The notes beneath the pieces were generated by a model. It did not search any database. It was given only the letters and a program-made list of their open reading frames with translations, and was not told the DNA's origin. A stretch of 64,000 bases of DNA from Hirudinaria manillensis (lineage: Eukaryota; Annelida; Clitellata; Hirudinida; Hirudinidae), in assembly GCA_034509925.1 (NCBI GenBank), contig CM067538.1, positions 1,837,501 to 1,901,500 of the forward strand, given 5' to 3'. The number at the start of each line of letters is the position of its first letter. Positions within the stretch are counted from its first letter, which is position 1. Both the position numbers and the translations under genes were made by a program. This document shows, in pieces, positions 11,230 through 21,993 of this stretch.

Positions 11230-13508
11230 ATGGCGACTCTGCCAACTAATATTTGGAATACGCCAGTATTTAAAGGTGATTATTTTCGGTAAATTTGCTA
11301 TGTTTTGTGATGAGCTAAAGGTTTTTTAGATTTTTGCCTCGTAAAGGCTTATCTGAAATTTATAAATAACAGCATAAAACTCCACAAATTAATAAGTCAT
11401 TTACTTTATTTCATGTTATATAAAGTCAAGTCGCAAGCTTGTCAATGAAGCTGAGTTGTTGCTTTTGCTTGTTGCCTTTCAGAAAACAAAGATGTGAAGT
11501 CAACTGTGAAACCAAAGAGGAAACCTCTTGGAACTCTTACCAATCACATTAACAGTGTTTCAAAGACAGCAGGAAAGAAGACTGGTGACTTGAAAAACTT
11601 TGCAAAAGAAATTAAATTTGTATGTCTTTATTTTATGGTTTTCTTTGTGTTTGTTTGGCTTTAATCTTTTTATTTAATTGCTCAAACAATTCCAATGGAT
11701 TAAATAACTAATTCGTTTCATTTAAAACATTCACAATATGTTTGCCATTAGAATCTTCCAGAAAATGCCTGCTCAACAGCTTTCAATAAAGCTGGCAAGG
11801 GGACAGAAATGGTCCACCAGCTTAAAGAATCTCCAGTTGAGGAAAAGGATTGGCCAGAGATCGAACAAATGTACCTTCCACCTCCGTGTGTTGGTTAGCA
11901 TTCAATTTCATCGTTCAATCACATTCGTTCAATCATATTCCTTCAATCATATCCGTTCAATCATATTCAGTCGATGCCGTATTCTTCAACTGACGGTTTT
12001 GACTTGGAACTTGTTGCTTTCCAAACCTGGTGCAAGCTGTTCAAATATTTCATTACTTCAAAACTTGCTAGGTGGAACATGCGTAGAAAAATACGTATTA
12101 CTATTTATTAGTTAATTATTTATTTATTTATTTATTTATTACTATTTATTATATCTTTGAATGTCTCCTGGTTCATAAACTGGTCTGACATGCTTTCTAG
12201 ATGTGAAATTGTCAACATGTGCTAAAAAAAAGCTCTGTATTTGTTTTGGCGGTTTATGTCTTATTTTGCAACATGATCCAATTTACATGACATACAATTC
12301 ACACCAATGTTTACACCATTGTCTTATATTGCAACATGATACAATTTTGTATGCCATGCAAGCACACCAATGTCTTATATTTCAACATGATACAATTCAC
12401 ATGACATACAATGCACGCAAATGTTTATACCAGTTTGTATTAACTGGCTGCAAAAGTAGAGAGAATTAATGAATAAGAGATTAAAGAATGTTCTTCCTAG
12501 ATGTAGAATTGCATGTGATTAAAGGTGTATGTGTAAAGGTGTATTTTGTATGTGTTTGTTTGGACAGTTTACGTCTTATTATGCAATACGATATACAATT
12601 TACGTGACATTATTATATTATTGCAATGTACACCGATGTTTAATACCAATTTGCATTAACTGGCCGTAAAAATTAAAGAGAATTAACGGTTAAATTGAAA
12701 TAATTAATTGTTAAATTGAATCAATTAGCAGTTAAATAAAATCATTTAACAGTTAAATTAAATCATTTAACGGTTAAATAAAATCAATTGGTGGTTAAAT
12801 AATTCTTTCACAAATGTCGTTTACAATTCGTTTGCAGACGATTACGAGGACGTTTGGACTCTCGGAGAGCAGCCGAAGGCCTTCATCAAGAATTTCCTGG
12901 ACTGGTTCCCATTCGACAGGAGTCGCTGGGGTCGCTGCCATGGCAACGGCGATGACGACAACGACGTGTTTGCCATGAAGGATGATGAATTCATGGGTTA
13001 GCACTTCGTGTTGTTTGATTGTTGTGCTTCGTTGGATGAGGTGAAGGAATGGGGGATGATATAGAAGGAGCCTAATAATAATAATAGTACTACTACTACT
13101 ACTACTAATAATAATAATAATAATAATAGTACTAATAATAGTTAATTTGTAAAGTGCCATATGCATATCATCAGAGGTGCTTTGTGTGGTCTGGTGTCTC
13201 TAGTAAGAGAGTCTAAACTTTAGTTATTTCATTTCTCCATTTCAAAATATTAATATGTTGAATTGATTATTGATTATTTCGTTTCTTTGTAAAAATTTTA
13301 TTATGTTAAATAATAATAATAATAATATTATTATTAATATTGGGAGTCTGCATTTAACCATTTTGTAAATCGAAATGACTATCTTTCAGAAAGCATGAAA
13401 GCATTCGACATAATGCCCTCAAGGAGCAGGTGCTTTGACGGCGAGCCATCCATGCCAAGGCTGTCCCCCGTGACAGAATACTTCGTCGACTTTCCCATGT
13501 CTCAGTGA
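11230..13508 (+). CDS. securin (separase inhibitor), five exons
   Basis: Securin binds and inhibits separase until anaphase, when APC/C ubiquitinates it. My gene model has exons 11230-11275, 11483-11619, 11752-11893, 12838-12996 and 13390-13508, all with GT-AG introns and matching phases, giving 200 residues, close to the usual length of about 200. The N-terminus has a KEN box (residues 15-17), whose Glu codon is built across the first splice junction, and a canonical D-box RKPLGTLTN (28-36, RxxLxxxxN). A WPEIEQM segment (95-101) resembles the Pro-Glu-Ile-Glu separase-binding segment of animal securins, with Gln where a cleavable substrate would have Arg. The C-terminal half is acidic and aromatic-rich, with Leu-Ser-Pro near the end. 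Securins diverge fast; the identification rests on the degron pair, the PEIE motif and length. Confidence 0.8.
11905..12670. repeat. degenerate tandem repeats in securin intron 3
   Basis: TTCAATCA-type units occur at about 11905-11975. Three to four diverged copies of a roughly 70-bp unit containing CTTATATTGCAACATGATACA occur at about 12255-12620. They lie wholly in the intron; open frames across them are not conserved. Confidence 0.65.
13063..13141. repeat. AAT/ACT trinucleotide tract in securin intron 4
   Basis: Short mixed AAT, AGT and ACT units, including five consecutive ACT units. Confidence 0.85.
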
Positions 13509-14846
13509 ACCTTGACCTTTAGTCAGTTCCTTGAACTGGTCACGACCTTTGGGCACCTGAGCGACGTGTTTAGCTTGGTTGGATTTATAATTTTGAAACT
13601 TACTTTCGTTTTTAGTTGAATTTTGGTTTTAATTTCTTGTGTTCCATTAGCTCAAAAAAAAAGGTGTTGTTTGGTAAATTGTTGTTTCAAAAGATTGTTG
13701 ATTTTATTTTATTATTATTATTTATAGTAAGTATTAGTATTTTATTTTATTAGTGCAAATTATGAGATGAAAATGGCACAACATCAGCCAAAGATTGATT
13801 TTTCACAAATACTTGGGCTAGTGGCCTAGGCCTGGCCCAGTTTGGATTTTGATTACTGAGCTGTTATCTGGTATCAAAAACATCGCTGAATTGATAGCAT
13901 AGTTTCCAGAAGTAAGGCAGTATCGTTTTATAACCCCCTGTCTGGTACGATATGATTGGAAGACGATAACGAGCACATTGTGCTCAGCAAATCAAATCTT
14001 GGAAAAGGCTTATTCCAATAGAAAATATAAGCAATTATGTTTACTATTCTGCTTGTTCCACAACGTTGGCAAGAGCTAATTCTGAGTCTCTGTCACACTA
14101 ACAGTTCAGACATACAAATTATTCATAATCTAGTCGGCTGATAAAGTAGGGTGCAATATACATCGAATCTCTTAATGCAAGCTCGAAACATCGGTTTCGC
14201 CCTTCGGAAGATTAATGGCAAAACTTTGAGTTGATAATTAGACATTATCGAAACCAATCCTTTCGGGAAATTTTGATGAGTCACCATTTAGAAAGATGGA
14301 TTCAAAAAGAAAACCCATCAGTTATTCCTTGCCGAATGAATGGATTTATGAATTTCCAGGTTTCGGTTTTTAGATGACGCGAAAAATCAGTTGTGCAAAA
14401 AAAAAAACAAATTGAGCACGAATTTTATAAAAGGTACAAAATCTTAAATAATTTTCAATTTTAAAATGCTTTGAGTTGTAATTATTACGATGTAATGCTT
14501 AGATATCAACATATACATATAGATATAGCTACGTATATGTAGATCTGAAGAGGACTACACATGTTCCCGTACTAATGAATTAGCATTTTGAAAGCCGGTC
14601 GCAGCACCAAGGAGAAAAAGAAAGCAGAAACCCTTGGAAATCCCAAGCTTCACTATCATAGAAAGCTTTAAATTGGAGAAGCTAAGCTGTAAACATGGAA
14701 GAGTTGCGACTTAATACTCGTCATCCTTGTTACGTTGAGCTGAACCAGAAGAATGGGTAAGTTCGTTTAGATAATTTGATAAGTGAGAAATATTATAATC
14801 ATTATTAACTTTGAAAAAATCAAATTTAACGAAATAAACTGCGTGA
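13509..14846. other. intergenic: securin 3' end and leader of the next gene
   Basis: No conserved coding sequence. The first few hundred bases should hold the securin 3' UTR. Near 14695-14756 there is a possible 5' exon with a good donor (GG|GTAAGT) that could join to an acceptor at 14862 of the PHYHIP-like gene. Confidence 0.45.
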
Positions 14847-15497
14847 ATGTTTCCAGGCACATTCACCAAGGAAGAAGTAAAAAGATTGATGGATAAGGTT
14901 GGCATCCGTGATAGCATGTCTCCCTGCACATTTTTGTACAGAAATAAGAACGAAGATTATTTCAATAACATTCTTCAAAACGATGGCATCATGAAACCTT
15001 ACTTGAAGGACAACAGTGGAGACCCAAGAAATCCTATAAACGGGCGAATACTCGGTCTGTTTTTCATGGCCAGCGTGCACTCTGGTGAACCATTTTCCCA
15101 TTCACCGTTTGGTCCCAGAAGATGTCTCATCCCAGTAGAACAACTCGTGAATCCTCTTATCCACAACTTGTATTTCTCTGATTATTTCTGCATGAGAGGA
15201 ATAAATCATTACATAACCTTGGTAGTTACGAAAAAGGGATCATGGACAGACGAGTTTTGCCAATCAAGGCTACCTTTGTTGGACATGTACTGGAACAACT
15301 TCTTTAGATGTAATCCCATAACTAACCAATTTTTGGTCAACACTTACAGCCAAAGTTTGCAGGTGGAAATCTGTTATACTGAGAATGTGGACATAAGATC
15401 TGCTACTTTCGAAACCGTTCCTATTGTCGGAAAAGGCAGTTCCACACCAGGAGGTCTCCCAAAGAATCCTCATTGCTCCGTTTGCAACCTCAGATGA
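14847..15497 (+). CDS. phytanoyl-CoA hydroxylase-interacting protein (PHYHIP) C-terminal-domain protein
   Basis: The frame encodes 216 residues that resemble the C-terminal domain of vertebrate PHYHIP and PHYHIPL. Landmarks in order are: CTFLYRNKNEDYF, then GIMKPYLKDNSGDP, NPINGRILGLFF, a LYFSDYFCM...HYITLVV segment, the CQSRLPLLD motif and a terminal Pro-His-Cys-Ser-Val-Cys-Asn. The biochemical role of this domain is poorly known; vertebrate PHYHIP was named for binding phytanoyl-CoA hydroxylase. The fibronectin type III domain of the vertebrate proteins is absent. The start is uncertain: either the Met at 14847, or an upstream exon ending at 14756 joined to the AG at 14860-14861, in which case the start would be the ATG at 14753-14755 and the protein would begin Met-Gly-Thr-Phe-Thr. 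Otherwise it is a single exon. Confidence 0.75.
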   Translation: MFPGTFTKEEVKRLMDKVGIRDSMSPCTFLYRNKNEDYFNNILQNDGIMKPYLKDNSGDPRNPINGRILGLFFMASVHSGEPFSHSPFGPRRCLIPVEQLVNPLIHNLYFSDYFCMRGINHYITLVVTKKGSWTDEFCQSRLPLLDMYWNNFFRCNPITNQFLVNTYSQSLQVEICYTENVDIRSATFETVPIVGKGSSTPGGLPKNPHCSVCNLR

Positions 15498-15864
15498 CAT
15501 CACGTTATATGTCGAGAATAGACCTTACATGAACTCTTTAAAATGATTTGTGTTTCGACTTTAACTTTAGACTTCATTTATACAGTTAATAGATAATATA
15601 ATGATTTAATGGCTTAATAGTGACATACAATTTGATGTAGTTCTTTCTCTAGAAAATAAAAATTGAAGAAGCGCATCTTTATATTTGTTTTTTATTATCG
15701 CTCATATACGTTGCTGCGAATTAATCAAATTTATAGCATTTGCAATAAATTTATGGATTTAGAAGCTTGTCTCTGGAAAGTTTTGACCGGGAATAGGTAT
15801 TATTTACCAAAGTCCGCACAAGTACCGAAAGAGTAGTTTCTAATTTTGAAGTTCTACAATTGCT
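15498..15864. other. intergenic, 3' flank of the PHYHIP-like gene
   Basis: Contains an AATAAA-type signal at about 15655 that could end the PHYHIP-like transcript. No gene seen. Confidence 0.5.
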
Positions 15865-16174
15865 TAAATATTAGGAACTACAAAAATATGATATAAATAA
15901 AGGTAAGATTATCTGTAATTCATATCTGGGGCAGATCACAGCAACCAAGGCATCCCGCAAAAGTAGGCGGGTCACCGAGGGGCGACCTGTACCCGTAAAG
16001 AAATTCTCGCGGGACAATGAGCCCGCAGGCCAAGCGTTACCAGGGCCCGTTATTTTCCTTACTCATAAGTTTAAGGCACGTTTGAGAATCGAAACTCTTT
16101 CGCTTATACGTGCCTCAAGAGATGCCAATGATGGTGCTTTGAGAAGATAAAGGATTTTTAGAATAAGTTTTTTT
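15865..16174. repeat. 310-bp element, copy 1, of unknown nature; potentially structured
   Basis: Strongly similar to 21558-21865. It starts TAAATATTAGGAAC, passes an AAAG/GTAAGAT step, has a GC-rich core unlike its AT-rich surroundings, and ends in a T run. Possible hairpins are CCCGC (15954-15958) with GCGGG (15967-15971), and AGGCACGT (16074-16081) with ACGTGCCT (16108-16115). It could be a small RNA gene, a SINE-like repeat or a gene fragment: the minus strand has a short open stretch including PREFLYGYRSPLGD. I do not recognise it as tRNA, 5S, U1, U2, U6, SRP or RNase P RNA. Confidence 0.6.
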
Positions 16175-16651
16175 CAATTTTTAATTTCGAACGAAACTAA
16201 TTATTGATTAAAATGTTTGATGACTTAATTATGAAGATTAATTTTTATATTTGTTAACATGTTTTGATATTATTGTTTTAAAATCTTAATACATTTTAAG
16301 CTCCAATTCTGATACTGCCTTTTATCTGTTTGGAAAATCCCTCTGATCAATCTATGCAACAATTTTATTTACGGATTAAATAATGACTTTACTTTATCTG
16401 ATGCTCGCGCTTATGGCGATTTATAAATAACTTATTATTATCATTACTTTTTATTTATTATTGCCAACGGGCTGTTAATTCCCCTCTCCCATATTTGATC
16501 TATTGTATTGAGAACATGATCCACTTCATTAGTGAATACCATATTGTTAAAACAAACATTTCAAATTTTCATTTGGCTTAAAGTTTTCAAATTGTTTCCA
16601 TAGAACTCGAATTATGTGTGAATATATTTTAATCAAAAGAGGAAATAAATG
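16175..16651. other. intergenic, 3' flank of methyltransferase A
   Basis: AT-rich; contains the presumed 3' UTR of the minus-strand methyltransferase A. No gene seen. Confidence 0.5.
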
Positions 16652-18119
16652 TTAGTCTTTACTTCCAAACAGCATAAATATTTTTTGCTTCCTCTTAATA
16701 GGAGACGAAAGATGAATTTTCTTGAGCCTGAAATTTTATGAAAATATTTTACAGAAAACATTTTACGGAAGACGACAAAACGTGAAGAAGAAAAAGGGGA
16801 ACTTTTCATAAGCAATTTTCAAAGGATCTTCTTCATCGGGATTCAATGTTCTGTACTTTCTATAGGGGAATAAACTGCTCAGGTATCCCACGTAGTTTTC
16901 CACGCTAATTTCATCATCCAATGTTAAGGAATCGTTCCTGATTCACAAATCATTTGTTAATAAATCATTCAGCATTTAATAAGAAAATATCGGAAATATA
17001 ATTAATAACACCCAATAAAAAATATATGTGGTGGTGATGGTAGTGGTGGTGGTAGTGGTGGTGGTGGTGATGGTGGTGGTAGTGGTGATTATGGTGGTGG
17101 TGGGGATGATAGTTGCTTCAAGTTAAAACAATAGCATTTGAATAAATACCTTTCGGCAGATGGGAAGTAATCTTTCATTTCTGGAAATAGTCTGGCATAA
17201 CAATCCTCCACGTGAAACATTCCTAATTCTCCGTAGGCCCTAACTGTGCCGTAGTAAAACTTGAATAAATGAAGGATTTACATAATTATTATGGATATAA
17301 CAACTCAACTCAAGAATCCAATTTAAGAACCATACTTCATCAAAAATGTTCTGACCCCTTTTATCCTCAAATGTATTTAAACCATATCCATAAGCCACCA
17401 ACAGTCCACCTGGTCTCAATACTTTCTTACATTCGGCATAAAACTTTGGCCTTTGGTCGAACCAATGTAAGGCCAGTGCCGCAGTAATTAGGTCAACACT
17501 TGATTCTTTGACCAATGAAGACAAATTACAGGCATCTTGGCAGAGAAAAGTCACCTTACTTGGATCTCGGTTTCCATACTCCTGGAAATAAATATTCAAA
17601 TCACTGGACTGACATATTTGTTTTAAGCAAACAAAGGAAAACTTTGATCGCTTCGGTAATTTGACTCTCACTGCCATCTATACCAAATGTTTCGTGGAAG
17701 TAATCAACGAGAGCCAATGTACTGGTTCCTGGTCCACATCCCACATCAATGGCTAATTTCCATTCAGCACCCACTCGTGAGTACTGCCCTATGAACATAA
17801 CTTTGATAGTGATGGATCCAGGCATAATCATGGTTTGTTTAATTACTTAAAGTATATGCGATGCATACGAATTGTAAATAAATAAATAAATGAGCGAGCT
17901 AACAAATATTTTTATGGACGTTATTGTATAGGCGATAAATACAGCATTTTGCATCGAAATGTAAAAAAAAACTGTCACTATACTTTTTTGGTTCTCTGAT
18001 AAAAGTTCATAACTTTCCCTCAACTTGTCATTGAAAAATTTGTAAACAGTATCAGGATATTTAGGACGATACTTGAGATACAATTGAGAATGTTCAGCTT
18101 CCTTAAACATCCACGACAT
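16652..18119 (-). CDS. class I SAM-dependent methyltransferase, copy A, six exons
   Basis: A small-molecule-type (methyltransferase 11 fold) enzyme of the group often annotated 'putative methyltransferase DDB_G0268948-like'; the substrate is unknown. My exons are 18119-17984, 17788-17643, 17581-17336, 17259-17150, 16937-16803 and 16727-16652; phases agree and the product has 282 residues. Motif I is AIDVGCGPGTST (about residues 58-69), the acidic ribose-binding residue is in FGIDGSESQ, and post-motif segments are DLITAALALHWFD and VLRPGGLLVAYGYG. The start MSWMFKEAEHS matches copy B at 25267-27125. The last exon gives a basic tail ending near MLFGSKD. The exon 5 donor is a weak GTTCCC, whereas the paralogous exons have GTA; reading through it would give a different short C-terminus. 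Confidence 0.82.
17024..17114. repeat. GGT-rich trinucleotide repeat in methyltransferase A intron 4
   Basis: GTGGTGGTGATGGTAGT-type tract lying between exons 4 and 5 of methyltransferase A. Confidence 0.9.
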
Positions 18120-18591
18120 CCTCTCGAAGATACTTTGATTATTTACAGATTATTTATAATGCAGGGAGCTTTTAGAAACACAGCAAACGTTAATAAAAGC
18201 ACGGTGAGTCAAAGTCCACATTTTATGATCAAATGCTAATCACATTACAACCACTTATCATTGAACTAGAAATGAGACGGTTACTAGGACGTTGGACTTA
18301 ATTTCACAATAAAGATAAGAAATGAGTAATATTTTAGATGACACTTTTGTCACCTTCCTGTCATTTCTCTCCTAAAACATTGCATCTGAAATTTGACGTT
18401 CACTATGAATAAATGTTAGCTGATTTTAAATCAGTTACCGGAATTTAAAAATACAATACAATTTGAGACCATTTCAAGTTAATTGATATCCCATGGCAAG
18501 GAAAATATTTTATTTTTATTTTTTTTTGTAATTCCTTTAAAACATTTCCATATAATTTAATTTGGAATTTCGAATTATTAACATTTAGTAA

Positions 18592-18983
18592 TCAATAATT
18601 TCTTCCAAATAACATAAAAATCGTTGCTTTCCGTTTCAGAGAAGACGGATGTATTTTCTTGAACCTGCATTTAATAATACATCGAACAAATAATGCTAAG
18701 AACAAATTACAAGTTATTACAATTATTACAAATAAACAATTATTATTACTAATTAAAACAGAATGCTGAATGTAACACGTTACCTGCTGAGCTTTAAATA
18801 TACATGAAATCCATGATTCAAAAAAATTCAAAACCTAATTCAAACTACTTTTCATAAGCAATCTTCAGCGGATCCCCCTTTTCGGGATTTACAGCCCTGT
18901 ACTTTCTGTAGATGGCCCAGGTGCTCAGATATCCCACGTAGTCTTCCACGCTGACGTCGAATTCAACCGATAAAGAAACGTCC
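18592..18983 (-). other. orphan copy (C) of the last two methyltransferase exons
   Basis: The two exons at 18983-18849 (135 bp) and 18664-18592 (73 bp) correspond to exons 5 and 6 of the neighbouring methyltransferases. Both keep an open frame, splice sites and compatible phases. The first encodes SVEFDVSVEDYVGYLSTW and ends in IAYEK; the second encodes FKKIHPSSLKRK and ends with a stop after GRNY. No copies of exons 1-4 are visible nearby. It may be a remnant of partial tandem duplication or an alternative terminal exon pair for copy B upstream on the same strand. Without splicing after exon 5 the frame stops at once (AAG TAG). Confidence 0.75.
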
Positions 18984-20617
18984 CTGTCGCACGACATTGT
19001 TCATCAGTACATAACTACTAAAACAAGTTCAATTAAAAATTGAAATTAAGTTAAAAATACGAGCTAAAATAACTTGATTTCATTGGAAACAAAAATCAGG
19101 CGCCAAGTAATACTACGAAAACCAGGAAATCACTTTTCCAGCAGGTTGTTAAACTTGCTATTTCTGTTTTTTCCTTTCGATTGCACCTTGAATTATAAAT
19201 GTCAGAAAGAAAATGGCTTCGCTATGACATCCGTCAACACAACCTTTTTTAGTGTCATTTATGTTGATGACTGAAACCCCGGTTAAAGAATTAGTGAACA
19301 AGTATATGCGATCGTTATTTTTAGTACCTTTTCATGCCTCGGAGCCAATAACATAGCTATTCATTGCGTCAGAGTGTTATTAGCAGATAATACTTGTTAA
19401 CCTGTAAACAATCTATGTACTTAAGAACCCGAATTAACTTTATATAAATAATCAGATGAACACTCGGTAGTTAATGTAAGAATTTTGAGACATTTATGAG
19501 CATGGACGTTTATTAGATCTTTTTTACAAGGAGGTGACAATAACGAGCAACGTTTCCAAAATACCTAACTGTCAATTTCTTATCTCCGGTGCTAGCAAAA
19601 TTGGGTGACCTTGAAAGGAATTACTGTTTCCTGTAACAAATGTTTAACTGTTGGTGATAAGACGTTTTTATTTAAGATTGTTATTTGTTTCTCTTGTCAT
19701 TATTACATATAAATGAAGTGTCATGTTTCGCTTTAATCACAATTTTCAGAGGGCTGACAATAAGATCATTAGCATTTATTTATAGTTAGCCACAGGGCGA
19801 TGAGTACATTTGCCCCTTCACCACCTCGGGCAATTTGTCCTTCGTAACTTTTATTGTGATTAGTAAAGAATAAGAAATAAGTCATTTTGCCTGCCATACA
19901 AGTAAAATTCCAACCTTCGGCATTTACGAATTTTAAAATCTCGACTAAGTCGTTAGCTAGAGTGCTTTAGAAAGATGTCAGTTACGATGGCTATCCACCC
20001 CTTAGCCATTAGGAGTCCATATTTTATTGCGATTTGACGCGAAATAAAGGATGGTCAAAAAAAAAGCTTGTTATGTAATCATTGTTAACATATTTGTTAT
20101 TATGTAAGTAGTGAGAAAGTCTATAATTTGTTAATGAAAACATTTATTATTTCTAAACATATGATAACAATCGTCTTTGAACAGAAGTGTATTGTGATGC
20201 TTTCATAAGATTAACAAGATCACTGATCTTGCAAGTCCCGCGATCAATCTCCAATTATAGATGGATACGTTTCAAGTACAGCAGAGATTATTTAGGAGAT
20301 TATTTAATGCTAATTAAAAAATATGTTAATAATTTTGTCATTCTTCCTTAAAGGTTTTCGATATACTATTATTAAGTTCTTTCAAACGATTGGCCACTAA
20401 ATCGAGTTGCGATCGTCAATAGAACATGTTCTACCAAATTAATTATATCATGATATGCTAAATAAGTAAACATTGAAAGTTAATTCTTATACGAACAAGC
20501 TATAGGTTAAAGATCTAATCTCCAGGATTCAAGTCATTATCTTTTTGAAAACTTTGGTTTATTCACACACATAAATATACACAGAAAAAGAAAATAGATG
20601 AGTTTAAAAATTAAAAT
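18984..20617. other. intergenic, no gene seen
   Basis: AT-rich sequence without conserved frames. The end near 20540-20617 carries the 3' UTR of the Nudix gene, with an AATAAA signal read on the minus strand near 20555-20565. Confidence 0.5.
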
Positions 20618-21058
20618 TCACTGAAGGCTCTTTAAATTCTCGAGGAATGGCACCTGCTCTTGCCTGTGTTGGACCAGATGATCCAAAGCTTCCGCGGCAT
20701 TGAACCATCTGCGAGTTCTGCCCACGCTCTTCTCCATCCATTCTTCGTCCATGTCTTTCACGACCAGCACGTACACGGCAGTCTTCGATTTGTTCCTCTC
20801 GTTCGAAAAGATTCCCAGCAATCGACTCAAACTGCCCGTGACTCCAGCTTCCTCGTGGGCTTCCCTCAAAGCGGCCAAATTTTCTTTCTCTCCTGGGTCA
20901 ATCCCTCCGCCAGGGACGATGAAGTAGCCTTTATTTCGACCGGCTGATATCAAGAGTACCTCTCGCTCGCTGTCGTCTCTGACGCAAACGCAAGCGGCTC
21001 TCAGACGGTAACCCTGGCTGTCATAAATCCTTACGCCTTCCAATTTATCTTTCACCAT
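20618..21058 (-). CDS. diphosphoinositol polyphosphate phosphohydrolase-like Nudix hydrolase (NUDT3/4 group), intronless
   Basis: Enzymes of this group remove a phosphate from diphosphoinositol polyphosphates and diadenosine polyphosphates in cytosol and nucleus. The 146-residue product has RAACVCV and VLLISAGR strands, then FIVPGGGIDPGE and a complete Nudix box (residues 51-73: Gly51, Glu57, Arg65, Glu66, Glu69, Glu70, Gly72). It continues with GIFSNERNKSKTAVYVLVV, the region that corresponds to the metazoan DIPP proteins, and RRWFNAAEAL. Family members are about 145-180 residues, so it is full length. There is no intron, so it may be a retrocopy. The Nudix signature and length are seen; the exact substrate is inferred. 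A 5'-truncated copy lies at 21994-22293. Confidence 0.85.
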   Translation of the reverse strand: MVKDKLEGVRIYDSQGYRLRAACVCVRDDSEREVLLISAGRNKGYFIVPGGGIDPGEKENLAALREAHEEAGVTGSLSRLLGIFSNERNKSKTAVYVLVVKDMDEEWMEKSVGRTRRWFNAAEALDHLVQHRQEQVPFLENLKSLQ

Positions 21059-21557
21059 TCTTATTGTTTCCTGTTTGCGATGTGATTATTAATGTCTAAT
21101 GCTAGTGGTTGACTATGGAGAAGCATCATCTTTGACCCCTCCAGCTTCGAAATAAAGATTCTGAATATAAATCGATTTTTTAAAAATCAAATTTAATTAA
21201 TTAAATATTTTTAATTAATTTTAAATAATTAAATTAATTAAAAAGATTTATTTCAAAATATTTCTAATCATTTAAAAAAATATTTATTAAATATTTAAAA
21301 AATATTTTTAATCAATTACATATAATTCTGATAGATTTTTAAAAAAATACTCAGTCGAATTAGGATTGTTTTTGTAATTATTTGCAATTATATTTTTGTA
21401 TTAACAGCGCCATATATTATTAATATTAATTAATTAAATTTGAAATTTGAATCAAAAATTTTATTCATAACGAGGAAAATTTTAATAGGAGCAGTTCGGC
21501 TTAAGCGAAGCCCATGTACTAATCCAAATGTAGGTTAAAATTCTCGTCTAAACGTCC
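21059..21557. other. AT-rich intergenic upstream of the Nudix gene
   Basis: Long AATTAATTAA and TTTAAAAAAT runs at about 21190-21460. No gene seen. Confidence 0.55.
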
Positions 21558-21865
21558 TAAATATTAGGAACTACAAAAATATTTTATAAAAAAGGTAAGA
21601 TTATCTGTAATTCTTATCTTGGGCAGATCACAGCAACCAAGGCATCCCGCAAAAGTAGGCGGGTCACCGAGGGGCGACCTGTGCCCGTAAAGAAATTCTC
21701 GCGGGACATTGAGCCCGCGGGCCAAGCGTTACCAGGGCCCGTTATTTTCCTTACTCATAAGTTTAAGGCACGTTTGTGATGGAACTCCTTCGCTTATACG
21801 TGCCTCATGAGATGCCAACGATGGTGCTTTGAGAAGATAAAGGATTTTTAGAATAAGTTTTTTTT
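21558..21865. repeat. 310-bp element, copy 2
   Basis: Second copy of 15865-16174. The CCCGC/GCGGG hairpin and the AGGCACGT/ACGTGCCT stem are unchanged, while the loop of the latter is shortened and altered. It ends in an eight-T run and is followed within 25 bp by sequence duplicated from the 3' side of the Nudix gene. Confidence 0.6.
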
Positions 21866-21993
21866 CCATTAAAGGTTAAAGATCTAATCTCCAAGATGCA
21901 AGTCATTATCTTTTTGAAAACTTTATTCACACAGAGAAATACACAAATAAATATACACAGAAAAAGAAAATAGATGAGTTTAAAAATTAAAAT

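Noticed and set aside
12795..13166. 123-codon minus-strand frame
   Set aside because: Antisense to securin exon 4 plus a trinucleotide repeat.
15890..15920. Spliced-leader RNA reading of the 310-bp element (donor-like GGTAAGAT)
   Set aside because: Too long for a typical SL RNA and only a weak Sm-like site (GATTTTTAG) near the end; kept as an open finding but not called.
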